Shown: piece by piece, positions 22,102 to 30,138 of the stretch
Layout of the letters: the number at the start of each line of letters is the position of its first letter
Position numbering within the stretch: the stretch's first letter is position 1
Made by a program: the position numbers and the translations under genes
The notes under the pieces: generated by a model
The model's input: only the letters and a program-made list of their open reading frames with translations
Database searches by the model: none
Told to the model about the DNA's origin: nothing
Origin: UBA3071 sp965369635
GTDB taxonomy: Bacteria; Chloroflexota; Anaerolineae; UBA3071
Assembly (NCBI GenBank): GCA_965369635.1
Contig: CBDURC010000006.1
Span: forward strand, 1-30,839
DNA length: 30,839 bases
Reading direction: 5' to 3'

Positions 22102-24252
22102 TTGGACTCACTGATCGGCAAGGAGATCGGCCAGTACGTCATCACGCAGTGGCTGGGCGAGGGAGGGATGGCCGTGGTCTACAAGGCCCACCAGCCCTCC
22201 CTCAACCGCGACGTGGCCATAAAGATCCTCACTGGCCCCCTGGCCCGCGACGAAGAGTTTGTTTTGAGGTTCCGCCGCGAGGCCGTGGCCGCCGGCGCCT
22301 TAGGACACCCCAACATCCTCACCATCTACGATGCCGGCACCACACATGACGGGCTGCACTACATCGTCATGGAATACGTCCCCGGAGGCACTCTCAAGGA
22401 GTTCATGGAGCGTGGACCACTGCCGGTGGACCGAGCACGACATATCGTAGCGCAGATCGCCGACGCCCTCCAAGCTGCTCACCAACACGGCATCGTCCAC
22501 CGTGACCTCAAGCCCAGCAACATCCTCTTCACCCGCGATGGGCGCCCCCTCCTCATGGACTTCGGCGTGGCCTTGACCGCCGCTGGCACCCGCCTGACCC
22601 GCACCGGCATGGCGGTGGGAACGCCCGAGTACATGTCTCCCGAGCAGGCGCAGGGCCTGGCCGTGGACGGGCGGTCTGACATCTATTCCCTGGGCATCAT
22701 GATCTACGAGATGCTCACGGGAGAGGTCCCCTTTGTTAGCGACACACCCCTGGCCACGCTCTACCAGCACGTGCACAACGCCATCTCCAAGTCAGCCCTC
22801 TTGGACTCCGGCGTGCCAGACTGGCTTTCCACGGTGGTCCAGCAGACATTGTCCAAGCGGCCGGAGGATCGCTATCAGACCGCCCGCGAGATGGCCGAGG
22901 CTCTGCGTCGTGAGAGGGCACCGGTGTCTGCGCCACTGCCGGGTCCAGCGATGCCCGCAGCTCCCTCTGCTCCCCGGCCAGCGGTGGTCGCTCCCGCTGA
23001 GCGGCGACGTGGCAGAGGGCTCCTGTGGACGGTGAGCATTGTGGCGGGGATCGTGATTGTGGCCGGGGCGACCTACGCGCTCTTCTTCCGCACGCCTCCC
23101 AAAGTGGCGCCGACCTCGACCACCCGGGCTACCATCATCGCCCAGCTCACCGACACCCCTTCGCCAACGCAAGGCGACACACAGACGCTGACGGCCACAG
23201 CGGTTGCCGCTGCCGTCGCCACGACGGAGGTCAGGGAGACGAAGCTGGCCGGAGCTGTGGCCGAAAGCACGCGCGTCGCCGAGGCGGCCACGGCTACCTC
23301 AGTAGCGGTGACGGCTGAGGCAGGGAGGAGCCTGGTACAGACCATGACGGCCGAAGCTCAGGCCGGGCTCACGGCGGAAGCACGCGCAACCCAAACCGCA
23401 GAGGTTCAGTCCACCCAGATGGCGGCAACTGAAGCAGCCAGGAAGCAGGCAACTCAGGCTTCTGCTGCGGCGACCGAGGCCGCCGCGGTCGCCGCCACGG
23501 AGCAAGCGCGCGCCACGGTGACGGCGAAAGCCATCGCCACGCCGAAGGCGACGGCCACGGCTACGACTGTGCCTCATGCTATCCTTTTTCATCGCCCAGA
23601 GATGGGCCAGGACGACATCTTCGTTCGACGTGGGCTCAACGAGATCAACCTGACACAGCATTCGGCTCGGGACTATGCAGCGGCCTGGTCCCCTGATGGA
23701 CGCTCCATAGCCTTCGTCTCCGATCGCGACGGCAACCCAGACGTCTTCGTCATGGACGCAGACGGCTCCAACCCACGCAACCTGACTCGTGACGCAGGCT
23801 TCGACAGCGCCCCGGCCTGGTCGCCGGATGGACGTTGGATAGCCTTCCACTCGACGCGTTCGGGCCCGTATCAGATTTGGCTGCTGAGAAACGATGGCTC
23901 AGAGGTGCGCCATCTGGTGCAGAGCGGAGAACACGACTACAGCCCTGAGTGGTCTCCTGATGGCTCTCGCATCGCCTTCTACCGCACAGTGGAGAGCAAC
24001 AACTACGAGATCATGGTTGCCAACAGCGATGGCACCCAGGTGCAGCGACTGACCTTTGAACCAGGATGGGACTACTTCCCCAAGTGGACACCGTCTGGCG
24101 ATCAGATCCTGTTCAAGTCACGGCGAGAAGGGGGCGACACGGATCGCTTCTACGTCATTAATCTGGACGGCTTACACCTGGACCGGTTGGATGGCTACAT
24201 CGGGGTTCTGGACAAGCAGTACTATCCCTGGATCACTAACTTCTCGCAGTAG
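22102..24252 (+). CDS. Transmembrane Ser/Thr protein kinase with extracellular TolB-like propeller
   Basis: This 716-aa Hanks-type kinase starts at TTG 22102 with AAGGAG at 22088-22093. The kinase domain (about 10-275) is complete: glycine loop GEGGMAVVYK, ATP lysine K41 (VAIKIL), catalytic HRDLKPSN with D135, DFG D153, and activation loop with GTPEYMSPEQ. A Pro/Ala linker and a membrane helix near 309-330 follow. The outside part begins with an Ala/Thr/Glu-rich repetitive stalk (about 355-490, A-x-A-T-x-x-A-E-A pattern, probably helical), then a TolB/WD40-like beta-propeller (about 492-716) with repeated AWSPDGRxIAFxSxRxGxxxV blades. There are no PASTA repeats. It should autophosphorylate and act on the FHA-linked proteins of the operon. 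Its kinase DNA is almost identical to that of the next gene. Confidence 0.95.
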   Translation: MDSLIGKEIGQYVITQWLGEGGMAVVYKAHQPSLNRDVAIKILTGPLARDEEFVLRFRREAVAAGALGHPNILTIYDAGTTHDGLHYIVMEYVPGGTLKEFMERGPLPVDRARHIVAQIADALQAAHQHGIVHRDLKPSNILFTRDGRPLLMDFGVALTAAGTRLTRTGMAVGTPEYMSPEQAQGLAVDGRSDIYSLGIMIYEMLTGEVPFVSDTPLATLYQHVHNAISKSALLDSGVPDWLSTVVQQTLSKRPEDRYQTAREMAEALRRERAPVSAPLPGPAMPAAPSAPRPAVVAPAERRRGRGLLWTVSIVAGIVIVAGATYALFFRTPPKVAPTSTTRATIIAQLTDTPSPTQGDTQTLTATAVAAAVATTEVRETKLAGAVAESTRVAEAATATSVAVTAEAGRSLVQTMTAEAQAGLTAEARATQTAEVQSTQMAATEAARKQATQASAAATEAAAVAATEQARATVTAKAIATPKATATATTVPHAILFHRPEMGQDDIFVRRGLNEINLTQHSARDYAAAWSPDGRSIAFVSDRDGNPDVFVMDADGSNPRNLTRDAGFDSAPAWSPDGRWIAFHSTRSGPYQIWLLRNDGSEVRHLVQSGEHDYSPEWSPDGSRIAFYRTVESNNYEIMVANSDGTQVQRLTFEPGWDYFPKWTPSGDQILFKSRREGGDTDRFYVINLDGLHLDRLDGYIGVLDKQYYPWITNFSQ
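22213..22897. repeat. Copy 1 of a 685-bp near-perfect direct repeat (kinase domain)
   Basis: This stretch matches 24403-25087 at an offset of 2190 bp with a single difference (T at 22260, C at 24450), so 22261-22897 is identical over 637 bp. Similarity drops sharply on both sides, including at silent positions of the first 37 codons. Confidence 0.97.
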
Positions 24253-24291
24253 ACGCCACGACTCCACGTCCCAAGCAAAGGAGGAGGTCCG

Positions 24292-27207
24292 TTGGATCCG
24301 TTGATTGGCAGAGAGATCAGCCACTGCACCATCACCGATAAGGTCGGAGAGGGAGGCATGGCTGTTGTGTACAAAGCCCACCAGCCTTCCCTCAACCGCG
24401 ATGTGGCCATAAAGATCCTCACTGGCCCCCTGGCCCGCGACGAAGAGTTCGTTTTGAGGTTCCGCCGCGAGGCCGTGGCCGCCGGCGCCTTAGGACACCC
24501 CAACATCCTCACCATCTACGATGCCGGCACCACACATGACGGGCTGCACTACATCGTCATGGAATACGTCCCCGGAGGCACTCTCAAGGAGTTCATGGAG
24601 CGTGGACCACTGCCGGTGGACCGAGCACGACATATCGTAGCGCAGATCGCCGACGCCCTCCAAGCTGCTCACCAACACGGCATCGTCCACCGTGACCTCA
24701 AGCCCAGCAACATCCTCTTCACCCGCGATGGGCGCCCCCTCCTCATGGACTTCGGCGTGGCCTTGACCGCCGCTGGCACCCGCCTGACCCGCACCGGCAT
24801 GGCGGTGGGAACGCCCGAGTACATGTCTCCCGAGCAGGCGCAGGGCCTGGCCGTGGACGGGCGGTCTGACATCTATTCCCTGGGCATCATGATCTACGAG
24901 ATGCTCACGGGAGAGGTCCCCTTTGTTAGCGACACACCCCTGGCCACGCTCTACCAGCACGTGCACAACGCCATCTCCAAGTCAGCCCTCTTGGACTCCG
25001 GCGTGCCAGACTGGCTTTCCACGGTGGTCCAGCAGACATTGTCCAAGCGGCCGGAGGATCGCTATCAGACCGCCCGCGAGATGGCCGCGGCGCTACGTCG
25101 GGAGGGGGGCACCCCGGTGTCGGCACCACCGCCCCGCGCCGAGATACCTGCAGCCCCAGTGGCGCCCCCGCCAGCCGTGGCCGCTCCCACCGTGCGCCGA
25201 CGTGGCAGAGGGCTCCTGTGGACAGTGGGCATCATAGCGGGGATCGCTGTGGTGGCAGGAGTCACCTACGCGCTCTTCTTCCGCACACCTCCTGAGGGGA
25301 GGCCGACCAGCGGCACCGCCCAGCGTGTCGTTCTCGTTCAGCCCACAGACACTCCCTCCATGAAGCCAGTGGACACAAGCGCCGGACCAGCGACGTCCGA
25401 GGCGCAGGCTAGCCAGGAACAGACGGTGACAGCGATGGCAATAGCGACAGCCGAAGCCATGGCTGCCGCCACAGCCGAAGCCCAAGAAACCGAGATCGCT
25501 GAGGCATCCGCCCAGTCCACGCAGGTTGCCCAGTCACAGACGGCCACAGCCGCTGCCGCCGTCATCTCTACTGCGGAAGCGAAGGAGACTGAGATTGCCA
25601 AGGCCGTGGCGCAGAGCAGCAAGGTTGCCCAAGATGCGACGGCGACCTCGGTAGCTCTCACCGCTGAGGCGCAGAGGAACCTGGCCGACAGTCTGACGGC
25701 CACGGCTCAAGCCACCCTCACTGCGGAAGCCCGTAGTAGCACGCAGACGGCAGAGGCCCCTCCCACTCCGACTGCCACGCCACTTCCGCCTACCTCCACG
25801 CCGACGCCAGCTCGCAGAAGAGAGATCAGCGACTTCGAGACGGAGGAGGTCTGGCGCCGTGGAGACGAGCCCTATGGGACCCTTGTCCGCTCGACGGAAG
25901 AGGTGCACAGCGGCAGCTACTCAGGCAAGCTCGCCTACAACTTCCCCACCAGCGGCAACGACTACGTGGTCTTCCAGCACGACCAGCCACTGGCTGGTGA
26001 GCCGGACGGCCTCAGCGTCTGGGTCCACGGAGATGGTTCGGGGCACTTCCTCAATGCCTGGATCCGAGATGCCCAAGGGCAGTTGTGGCAGACCACCTTT
26101 GGACAGATAGCGCATCAGGGCTGGAAGCGTGTAACGGCATCCCTGGTCCCTGGACAGAAGTGGCCGTGGGCGTACATCAGTGGGCCCAACAACGGTCGTG
26201 TCGACTATCCGATTGACTTTCAGGCCGTGGTGTTGGACGATGTGCCCGACGGCTTCACCGGAAGTGGCGCCATCTACTTGGATGAGCTTGTCTCGGAGAC
26301 ATTGGGAGTGGGACAGCCTGGCGAGACCCCGGCACCAGCCGCAGCGACCCCACCGCCTGTTGTGGCTCCAGCTCTTAGCGGCACGATCGCCTTCCCTGTG
26401 TTCAATCCGCAGCGGGGGAGGTACGACGTGTATGTCGCCTCGACCGACGGCAGCGGGCGGAGGGTGGTGGTGCAAGAAGCCAGACAGCCGGACTTCAGGG
26501 ATGACGGCCGCCTAGCGGTCAATGGCGACGGCGGAGGGCGAGACAACATCTGGAGCATGAACCGCGACGGGGGAGATGCCAGAGCCATCAGCCGGCATCC
26601 CGAAGACGCACACCCAAGTTGGTCAGGGGATGGTGGGCGCATCGCTTTCGACTCGCTGTTGGGTCAGGACAAGAGCGCCCCTCGGATCTACGTGCACGAT
26701 GATCTATCGGCCAAGCACGAGCCACGCATGGTGATGTTCGCTTCGTACGAGATACGGGGACGCGTCTCGACCTGGCTATCGGATGGCCGGATCGTGTTCA
26801 ACGGCTGCAACTACTGGGACACGGGAGGCAATTGCGGCCTGTACGCTGTCGGGGATGGTGGAGGGCAGCCCTCACGCCTGACCAGCAGCGCCAACGACAC
26901 GGCTGCCGATGCCCATGGCAGTCGCATCGCCTTCATGTCCCTGCGTGATGGGAACTGGGAAGTCTACGTCATGAACTGGGATGGCGGTGACCAGCAGAAC
27001 CTCACCCGCTCACCGGGCAACGATGGCCTGCCGACCTGGTCACCAGACGGACAGTGGATCGCTTTCGTCTCCGATCGCAGCGGACAGTGGGCCGTGTGGG
27101 CGATGCGCCCAGACGGGAGCGAGCCACGACAACTCTTCTCCCTGGAAGGTAGTTTCGGCTCCGGCGATTACGACTGGAGCCTGGAAAGGCTAAGCTGGGG
27201 GCCTTGA
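24292..27207 (+). CDS. Transmembrane Ser/Thr protein kinase with jelly-roll (CBM-like) and TolB-like extracellular domains
   Basis: This 971-aa Hanks-type kinase starts at TTG 24292 with AAGGAGGAGG at 24278-24287. The kinase domain is nearly identical to that of the preceding gene, with K41, D135 and D153 in place. The membrane helix is near 309-330. The stalk (about 345-490) is again Ala/Thr/Glu-rich but diverged. Next comes a Thr-Pro hinge, then a domain absent from the first kinase (about 511-672). It opens ISDFETEEVWRRGDEPYG, has SGSYSGKLAYNFP and DGLSVWVHGDGSG, and ends IYLDELVSETLG, which is the pattern of a carbohydrate-binding jelly-roll sandwich. A TolB-like propeller (about 697-968) follows, with blades such as GNDGLPTWSPDGQWIAFVSD. 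It is the last gene of the run. A glycan or cell-wall ligand is plausible but not shown. Confidence 0.95.
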   Translation: MDPLIGREISHCTITDKVGEGGMAVVYKAHQPSLNRDVAIKILTGPLARDEEFVLRFRREAVAAGALGHPNILTIYDAGTTHDGLHYIVMEYVPGGTLKEFMERGPLPVDRARHIVAQIADALQAAHQHGIVHRDLKPSNILFTRDGRPLLMDFGVALTAAGTRLTRTGMAVGTPEYMSPEQAQGLAVDGRSDIYSLGIMIYEMLTGEVPFVSDTPLATLYQHVHNAISKSALLDSGVPDWLSTVVQQTLSKRPEDRYQTAREMAAALRREGGTPVSAPPPRAEIPAAPVAPPPAVAAPTVRRRGRGLLWTVGIIAGIAVVAGVTYALFFRTPPEGRPTSGTAQRVVLVQPTDTPSMKPVDTSAGPATSEAQASQEQTVTAMAIATAEAMAAATAEAQETEIAEASAQSTQVAQSQTATAAAAVISTAEAKETEIAKAVAQSSKVAQDATATSVALTAEAQRNLADSLTATAQATLTAEARSSTQTAEAPPTPTATPLPPTSTPTPARRREISDFETEEVWRRGDEPYGTLVRSTEEVHSGSYSGKLAYNFPTSGNDYVVFQHDQPLAGEPDGLSVWVHGDGSGHFLNAWIRDAQGQLWQTTFGQIAHQGWKRVTASLVPGQKWPWAYISGPNNGRVDYPIDFQAVVLDDVPDGFTGSGAIYLDELVSETLGVGQPGETPAPAAATPPPVVAPALSGTIAFPVFNPQRGRYDVYVASTDGSGRRVVVQEARQPDFRDDGRLAVNGDGGGRDNIWSMNRDGGDARAISRHPEDAHPSWSGDGGRIAFDSLLGQDKSAPRIYVHDDLSAKHEPRMVMFASYEIRGRVSTWLSDGRIVFNGCNYWDTGGNCGLYAVGDGGGQPSRLTSSANDTAADAHGSRIAFMSLRDGNWEVYVMNWDGGDQQNLTRSPGNDGLPTWSPDGQWIAFVSDRSGQWAVWAMRPDGSEPRQLFSLEGSFGSGDYDWSLERLSWGP
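24403..25087. repeat. Copy 2 of the 685-bp near-perfect direct repeat (kinase domain)
   Basis: This is the partner of 22213-22897, with one mismatch. The block starts after the glycine loop and ends just after the kinase domain, so only the catalytic unit was copied or homogenised. Confidence 0.97.
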
Positions 27208-27282
27208 AACCGCCGGTCAGCACGGAGTCGCATCCTTTGAGAACCCAATCAGGGACTCTCGCACACCTTGGTCTGCTGAGTT

Positions 27283-27307
27283 CCGTAGGCTGGCTACGTG
27301 CCTACGG
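27283..27307. terminator. Hairpin between convergent transcripts
   Basis: CCGTAGGC at 27283-27290 and GCCTACGG at 27300-27307 form a perfect 8-bp stem with a 9-base loop, about 75 bp after the last kinase stop. There is no U-run on either strand, so it may end transcription weakly or protect the message end. Confidence 0.4.
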
Positions 27308-27388
27308 CCCCGAGTCAAGACAGCTCCCAGTGCCCTCGTGACTGTCTTCAGCATCGAATGGCCCGGTTCCCAGTCGCTTTCCGGTTGC

Positions 27389-27600
27389 ATAGGCATCGCA
27401 GATCCGCAACGGCCTCTCTTCTGCGCTGCTCATGCACAGCTCCATCGGGCATGATGGCGCCTCTCTTGGCTCCTCAGTAGCCATGCGTATCCACCACCTG
27501 CCCCGCCTGCCTCATCGTACAGATACCGCGTGTCCCCGTCGTTGATCCCGAGATCCTCCCGACATGCTCGACAGCAGCCCCACGAGCCCGGCCTGCCAGT
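27389..27600 (-). pseudogene. Decayed gene-end remnant, copy A
   Basis: Read on the minus strand with two frameshifts repaired, this gives LAGRARGAAVEHVGRI, then NDGDTRYLYDEAG, then VDTHGY and a stop. It aligns with copy B at 28938-29155 (LAGGSGEATAKDVGRI, NNDGDSGCLHDAVG, VDRYVY, stop). DNA similarity continues past the stop into a shared non-coding tail with CATCGGGCAT(G/C)ATGGC and the start region of a following gene. The parent family is not recognised. Confidence 0.55.
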
Positions 27601-27672
27601 CCAGCTGTGCATTCCTTGAATGCATTCCGGTCTGTGGAACATAGCCCCCGATCTTGGGTCGCGGTTCAGCGC

Positions 27673-28485
27673 CTAGAACTCCAGCAAGATATCAGAGTCG
27701 TCCCACAACCTCTCGTAGTAGCGCTCATAGAAGAAGTCATACCAGCCTCGTTCCTCCTCGTCGCCCTTGTGCAACTCGAAGTAGGGGCGTCGTCCCTGAC
27801 TTAGCTTGTAAGGCCGGAGTTCTACGCGCATCCTGCCCTTCTTGTGTCGGGGGTTGACCATTGTGATCGTGAATGCAGGCAATCCCTTGGCAACTTTGAG
27901 ATGCAGGTGACCAGTGCGGCCTTCAAGCTTCTCCAGCTTCGAGAGTACCAAGTGACTATGCCGAATCTCGTCTCTGAGAACGTTAGCAAACTCCTTGCCG
28001 TCGCCCTCACCGCGCTCATCATGCACTGCGATGCACTTCATGGCTTCATCGTCCAAGTCCGGATCCACAACCAGCAACTTGAAGTCACAGCCATCCTTGA
28101 GCCTTTCTTCAAAGAAGTACTGCCGCTCTCTGCACGCGAAACCCAGAGAGAGTGCGCTCACGAAGATCTCCTGCGCTTCTTCACAATACTGACCAAAGTC
28201 CTCGAAGGCAGGGTCCGATCTCGGTCGAAGCCATGGTCCTCTGCCTAGAGCATCAATGCTGTCCCCCAACTCTGCACCGAGGGCCTCAATGTCGTCATGC
28301 AGCCTCCTGAAGTGAGCAACACGCTCTATGACGGCATCGATGGCCAGGATTCCCAACACCCCCAGTATCACCCGCCCAGGGTCAAGGCCGGGCACCAGCA
28401 GCGCCACTGCGGTGGCAACTATGGCCACATAAGTGGGGATGTTCTCAAGTCTCAGAAGTTCTCTTATCGTCCTTCTCAACTTCAC
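27673..28485 (-). CDS. Membrane-anchored protein with degenerate phospholipase-D-like domain
   Basis: This 270-aa protein starts at GTG 28485 with AGGAGGG on the minus strand (28493-28499) and a 7-base spacer. Two hydrophobic helices lie at about residues 17-36 and 38-53 (YVAIVATAVALLVPGL, VILGVLGILAIDAVIERVAH). The rest is soluble: EDFGQYCEEAQEIFVSALSL, then RLKDGCDFKLLVVDPDLDDE, then a basic and aromatic end (GWYDFFYERYYERLWDDSD). The strand-helix pattern and the LLVVDPD segment recall PLD-like domains of the DUF5919 type. A complete HxK(x)4D motif is absent (only HLK near residue 200), so nuclease or lipase activity is doubtful. Its start lies within the end of the 4-TM protein gene, giving a 41-bp overlap and implying coupling. 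Function is unknown. Confidence 0.75.
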   Translation of the reverse strand: MKLRRTIRELLRLENIPTYVAIVATAVALLVPGLDPGRVILGVLGILAIDAVIERVAHFRRLHDDIEALGAELGDSIDALGRGPWLRPRSDPAFEDFGQYCEEAQEIFVSALSLGFACRERQYFFEERLKDGCDFKLLVVDPDLDDEAMKCIAVHDERGEGDGKEFANVLRDEIRHSHLVLSKLEKLEGRTGHLHLKVAKGLPAFTITMVNPRHKKGRMRVELRPYKLSQGRRPYFELHKGDEEERGWYDFFYERYYERLWDDSDILLEF

Positions 28486-28957
28486 CGCATGACCCTCCTG
28501 TGTTCAGATGCGAGCCATGGCCATCCATGGTCTGGGATCCATCGCCGGCAGCCGCACCACCGGCCCTGCCAGCCAACGCAGCACTCGCCGCAGAGAATCC
28601 AAGCACCTCTCTGAGGGCCACGCTCGCCGTTCCCGCCGCCAACATCCCGAAGACGACGAGCATCGGCCCGAACCAGTAGACTACTCCAGCCCCAAGTGCA
28701 CATCCAACCAGGGGCCAAGTGAGAATGCGCAGTAATCCTGTCCTTGTTCCGCCCAGGCGCTCAAGTATCGCGACCCCCGCCGCAAAGCCCACTGCTGTGA
28801 CCACTGGGGCCAGCAACCAGAGAACGGTTTCCACAGCAGGGCTATCCAACCTGGCAGCCCAGAGAAAAGCGGCCATCCACAGGAAGTACAAGACGCCTCC
28901 GCCAAGAAGCGAGAAGGCTATTCTGACCAATGATCGCCATAGGCATCTCAGATCCAC
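28445..28957 (-). CDS. Hypothetical four-TM membrane protein
   Basis: This 170-aa protein starts at GTG 28957 with AAGGGAGG (28963-28970 on the minus strand) and a 5-base spacer. Four hydrophobic helices are visible at about residues 13-33, 43-63, 76-93 and 96-112. A hydrophilic C-terminal tail (GDGSQTMDGHGSHLNTGG) follows. No family is recognised. It overlaps and probably drives translation of the PLD-like gene that follows, so the two products may act together at the membrane. The ribosome site and first codons lie in the region shared with the duplicated remnant at 27389-27600. Confidence 0.65.
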   Translation of the reverse strand: MDLRCLWRSLVRIAFSLLGGGVLYFLWMAAFLWAARLDSPAVETVLWLLAPVVTAVGFAAGVAILERLGGTRTGLLRILTWPLVGCALGAGVVYWFGPMLVVFGMLAAGTASVALREVLGFSAASAALAGRAGGAAAGDGSQTMDGHGSHLNTGGSCGEVEKDDKRTSET

Positions 28958-29155
28958 CGCGGCCTCCCTTCTTCGCTACTCATGCAGGCTCCCATCGGGC
29001 ATCATGGCACCCTCTTGGCCACTCAGTAGACGTACCTGTCCACCAACCTCCCGACCGCATCGTGCAGGCAGCCGCTGTCGCCGTCGTTGTTCCGGATGCG
29101 GCCCACATCCTTGGCAGTTGCCTCACCACTCCCGCCAGCCAACGGAATCTTGACG
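28938..29155 (-). pseudogene. Gene-end remnant, copy B
   Basis: On the minus strand this reads VKIPLAGGSGEATAKDVGRI, NNDGDSGCLHDAVGRLVDRY, VY and a stop at about 29024, with no start codon or ribosome site. It lies directly after the hairpin at 29159-29190. It is homologous to copy A, and the similarity continues through the non-coding tail to the start of the 4-TM gene. It looks like the end of a lost gene carried along in a segmental duplication. Confidence 0.5.
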
Positions 29156-29158
29156 CCA

Positions 29159-29190
29159 CCAGCGGCAGGGCAAGCACCCCCTGCCGCTGG
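29159..29190 (-). terminator. 12-bp stem hairpin after the DNRLRE gene
   Basis: CCAGCGGCAGGG at 29159-29170 and CCCTGCCGCTGG at 29179-29190 form a perfect 12-bp stem with an 8-base loop. It begins 28 bp past the frame-restored stop of the DNRLRE gene. There is no clear U-run, but it is the strongest hairpin in the window and marks the natural gene end. Confidence 0.6.
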
Positions 29191-29217
29191 CCCGTGGCGA
29201 GCCGGATCCGTGGGATG

Positions 29218-30037
29218 TCACGGCTTCACTACCAGCGGGACATAGACCGTCAGAACGGCCGGCGTGGAGGTCGCCGTGGCCGTGGGTGTGGGTGTCCCTG
29301 TCGGTGTGTTGGTGGGCGTTGGTGTGGACATCGGCGTATCCGTTCGCGTGGGCGTTATCGTGGGCGTTTGCGTGAGCGGTTGGCGTAGGTGTGACGGTCG
29401 GCGTCGGTGCGGGCTGGTACAACTCGACAACCAGACGTGGCTCCCACCAGGCACCCTTCTCTTTCGTACTAAACACCTTGTAGTTCTCAGGCGGTCCCTC
29501 TTGACCGTGAATCGCCAAGCCCTGATTTGGCCAAGTCCCCGAATGCCATTCCTTGACCAGTGCGGTGACATCCCACTCGACCCAAGTGTCGTTTTCATGG
29601 TATCCCCCGATGGTCTGCGTGTCATATCGCCTTGCACCCGACGCTTCACCCATGTTGCGCCAGGTCGCCGTTTCCTCATCCCAGCTCTGTGTCAGCCGAT
29701 GGATAGATGCGTCCATGTCTGCACAGGCCGACCATGGGCCGCACAGCCAGTACCAGACCTGCAGGGTGGCTGACTCCACGATGGCCTGCTCAGGGATGTC
29801 GCCCAGACTGAATTGCACGAGTGCGCGCATATCACCCGCAACAGAGTTGTATCCGACCACCATGGTATCATCGCCAAAGATAGGCGCCAAAGAGGAGTTG
29901 ATGAAGGTATCTTGAGTGGCCAGCAATGTGATTGTGCTGGTTCCGTCTGCCTGAACTGCAAAGACGAGATGGCTCAGAAATATGACAGCAGATGCCGTCG
30001 CCACCAGCATCCGCTTCGCCGAGGTGCTCATGAACAC
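29218..30037 (-). pseudogene. DNRLRE-domain secreted protein, frameshifted in its Thr-Pro tail
   Basis: The gene starts at GTG 30037 with AGGAG at 30047-30051 (minus strand); ATG 30031 is an alternative. A signal peptide spans about residues 1-28. It is followed by a DNRLRE/CBM96-type beta-sandwich at about 35-205 (LATQDTFINSSLAPIFGDDT, RALVQFSLGDIPEQAIVESA, then WVEWDVTALVKEWHSG). A tail of TPTVTPTPT comes next. At about 29378-29379 one extra G/C base (CCAACCGCT instead of CCAACGCT) moves the frame into a His/Ala-rich reading that runs on through the terminator hairpin to 29123. Without the extra base the frame continues LTQTPTITPTRTDTP... to TSTPAVLTVYVPLVVKP and a stop at 29218, a typical C-terminal end for secreted Chloroflexota proteins, giving 272 aa. 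It could be true phase variation, a real mutation or an assembly error. Confidence 0.85.
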
Positions 30038-30138
30038 GGAGTTATTCTCCTTTCACATTGAGGCAGAAGCCACGCGTGGAACCGCCGGGCGGATCGGCAG
30101 GTATGGAAGCCTGCCCCACGGAAAGCGGACGCACGATC

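Larger units (their letters stand above)
27208..27672. other. Convergent intergenic stretch holding a decayed gene end
   Basis: These 465 bp lie between the last kinase gene and the minus-strand genes. They have no intact gene. They contain a hairpin at 27283-27307 and, on the minus strand, a remnant at about 27389-27600 that is related to 28938-29155. Confidence 0.6.

Noticed and set aside
22300..24966. Two identical 158-aa minus-strand frames (22300-22776 and 24490-24966)
   Set aside because: They are identical only because the kinase DNA is duplicated; they lie opposite the kinase coding strand and have no ribosome site.
27822..28248. Frames of 66 and 134 aa opposite or alternative to the PLD-like gene
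   Set aside because: They lack ribosome sites, and the minus-strand 270-aa frame has a strong one plus membrane segments.
29123..29380. His/Ala-rich C-terminal domain (HANAHDNAHANG) of the DNRLRE protein
   Set aside because: It is the out-of-frame reading of a Thr-Pro tract caused by one extra base, and it runs through a hairpin.
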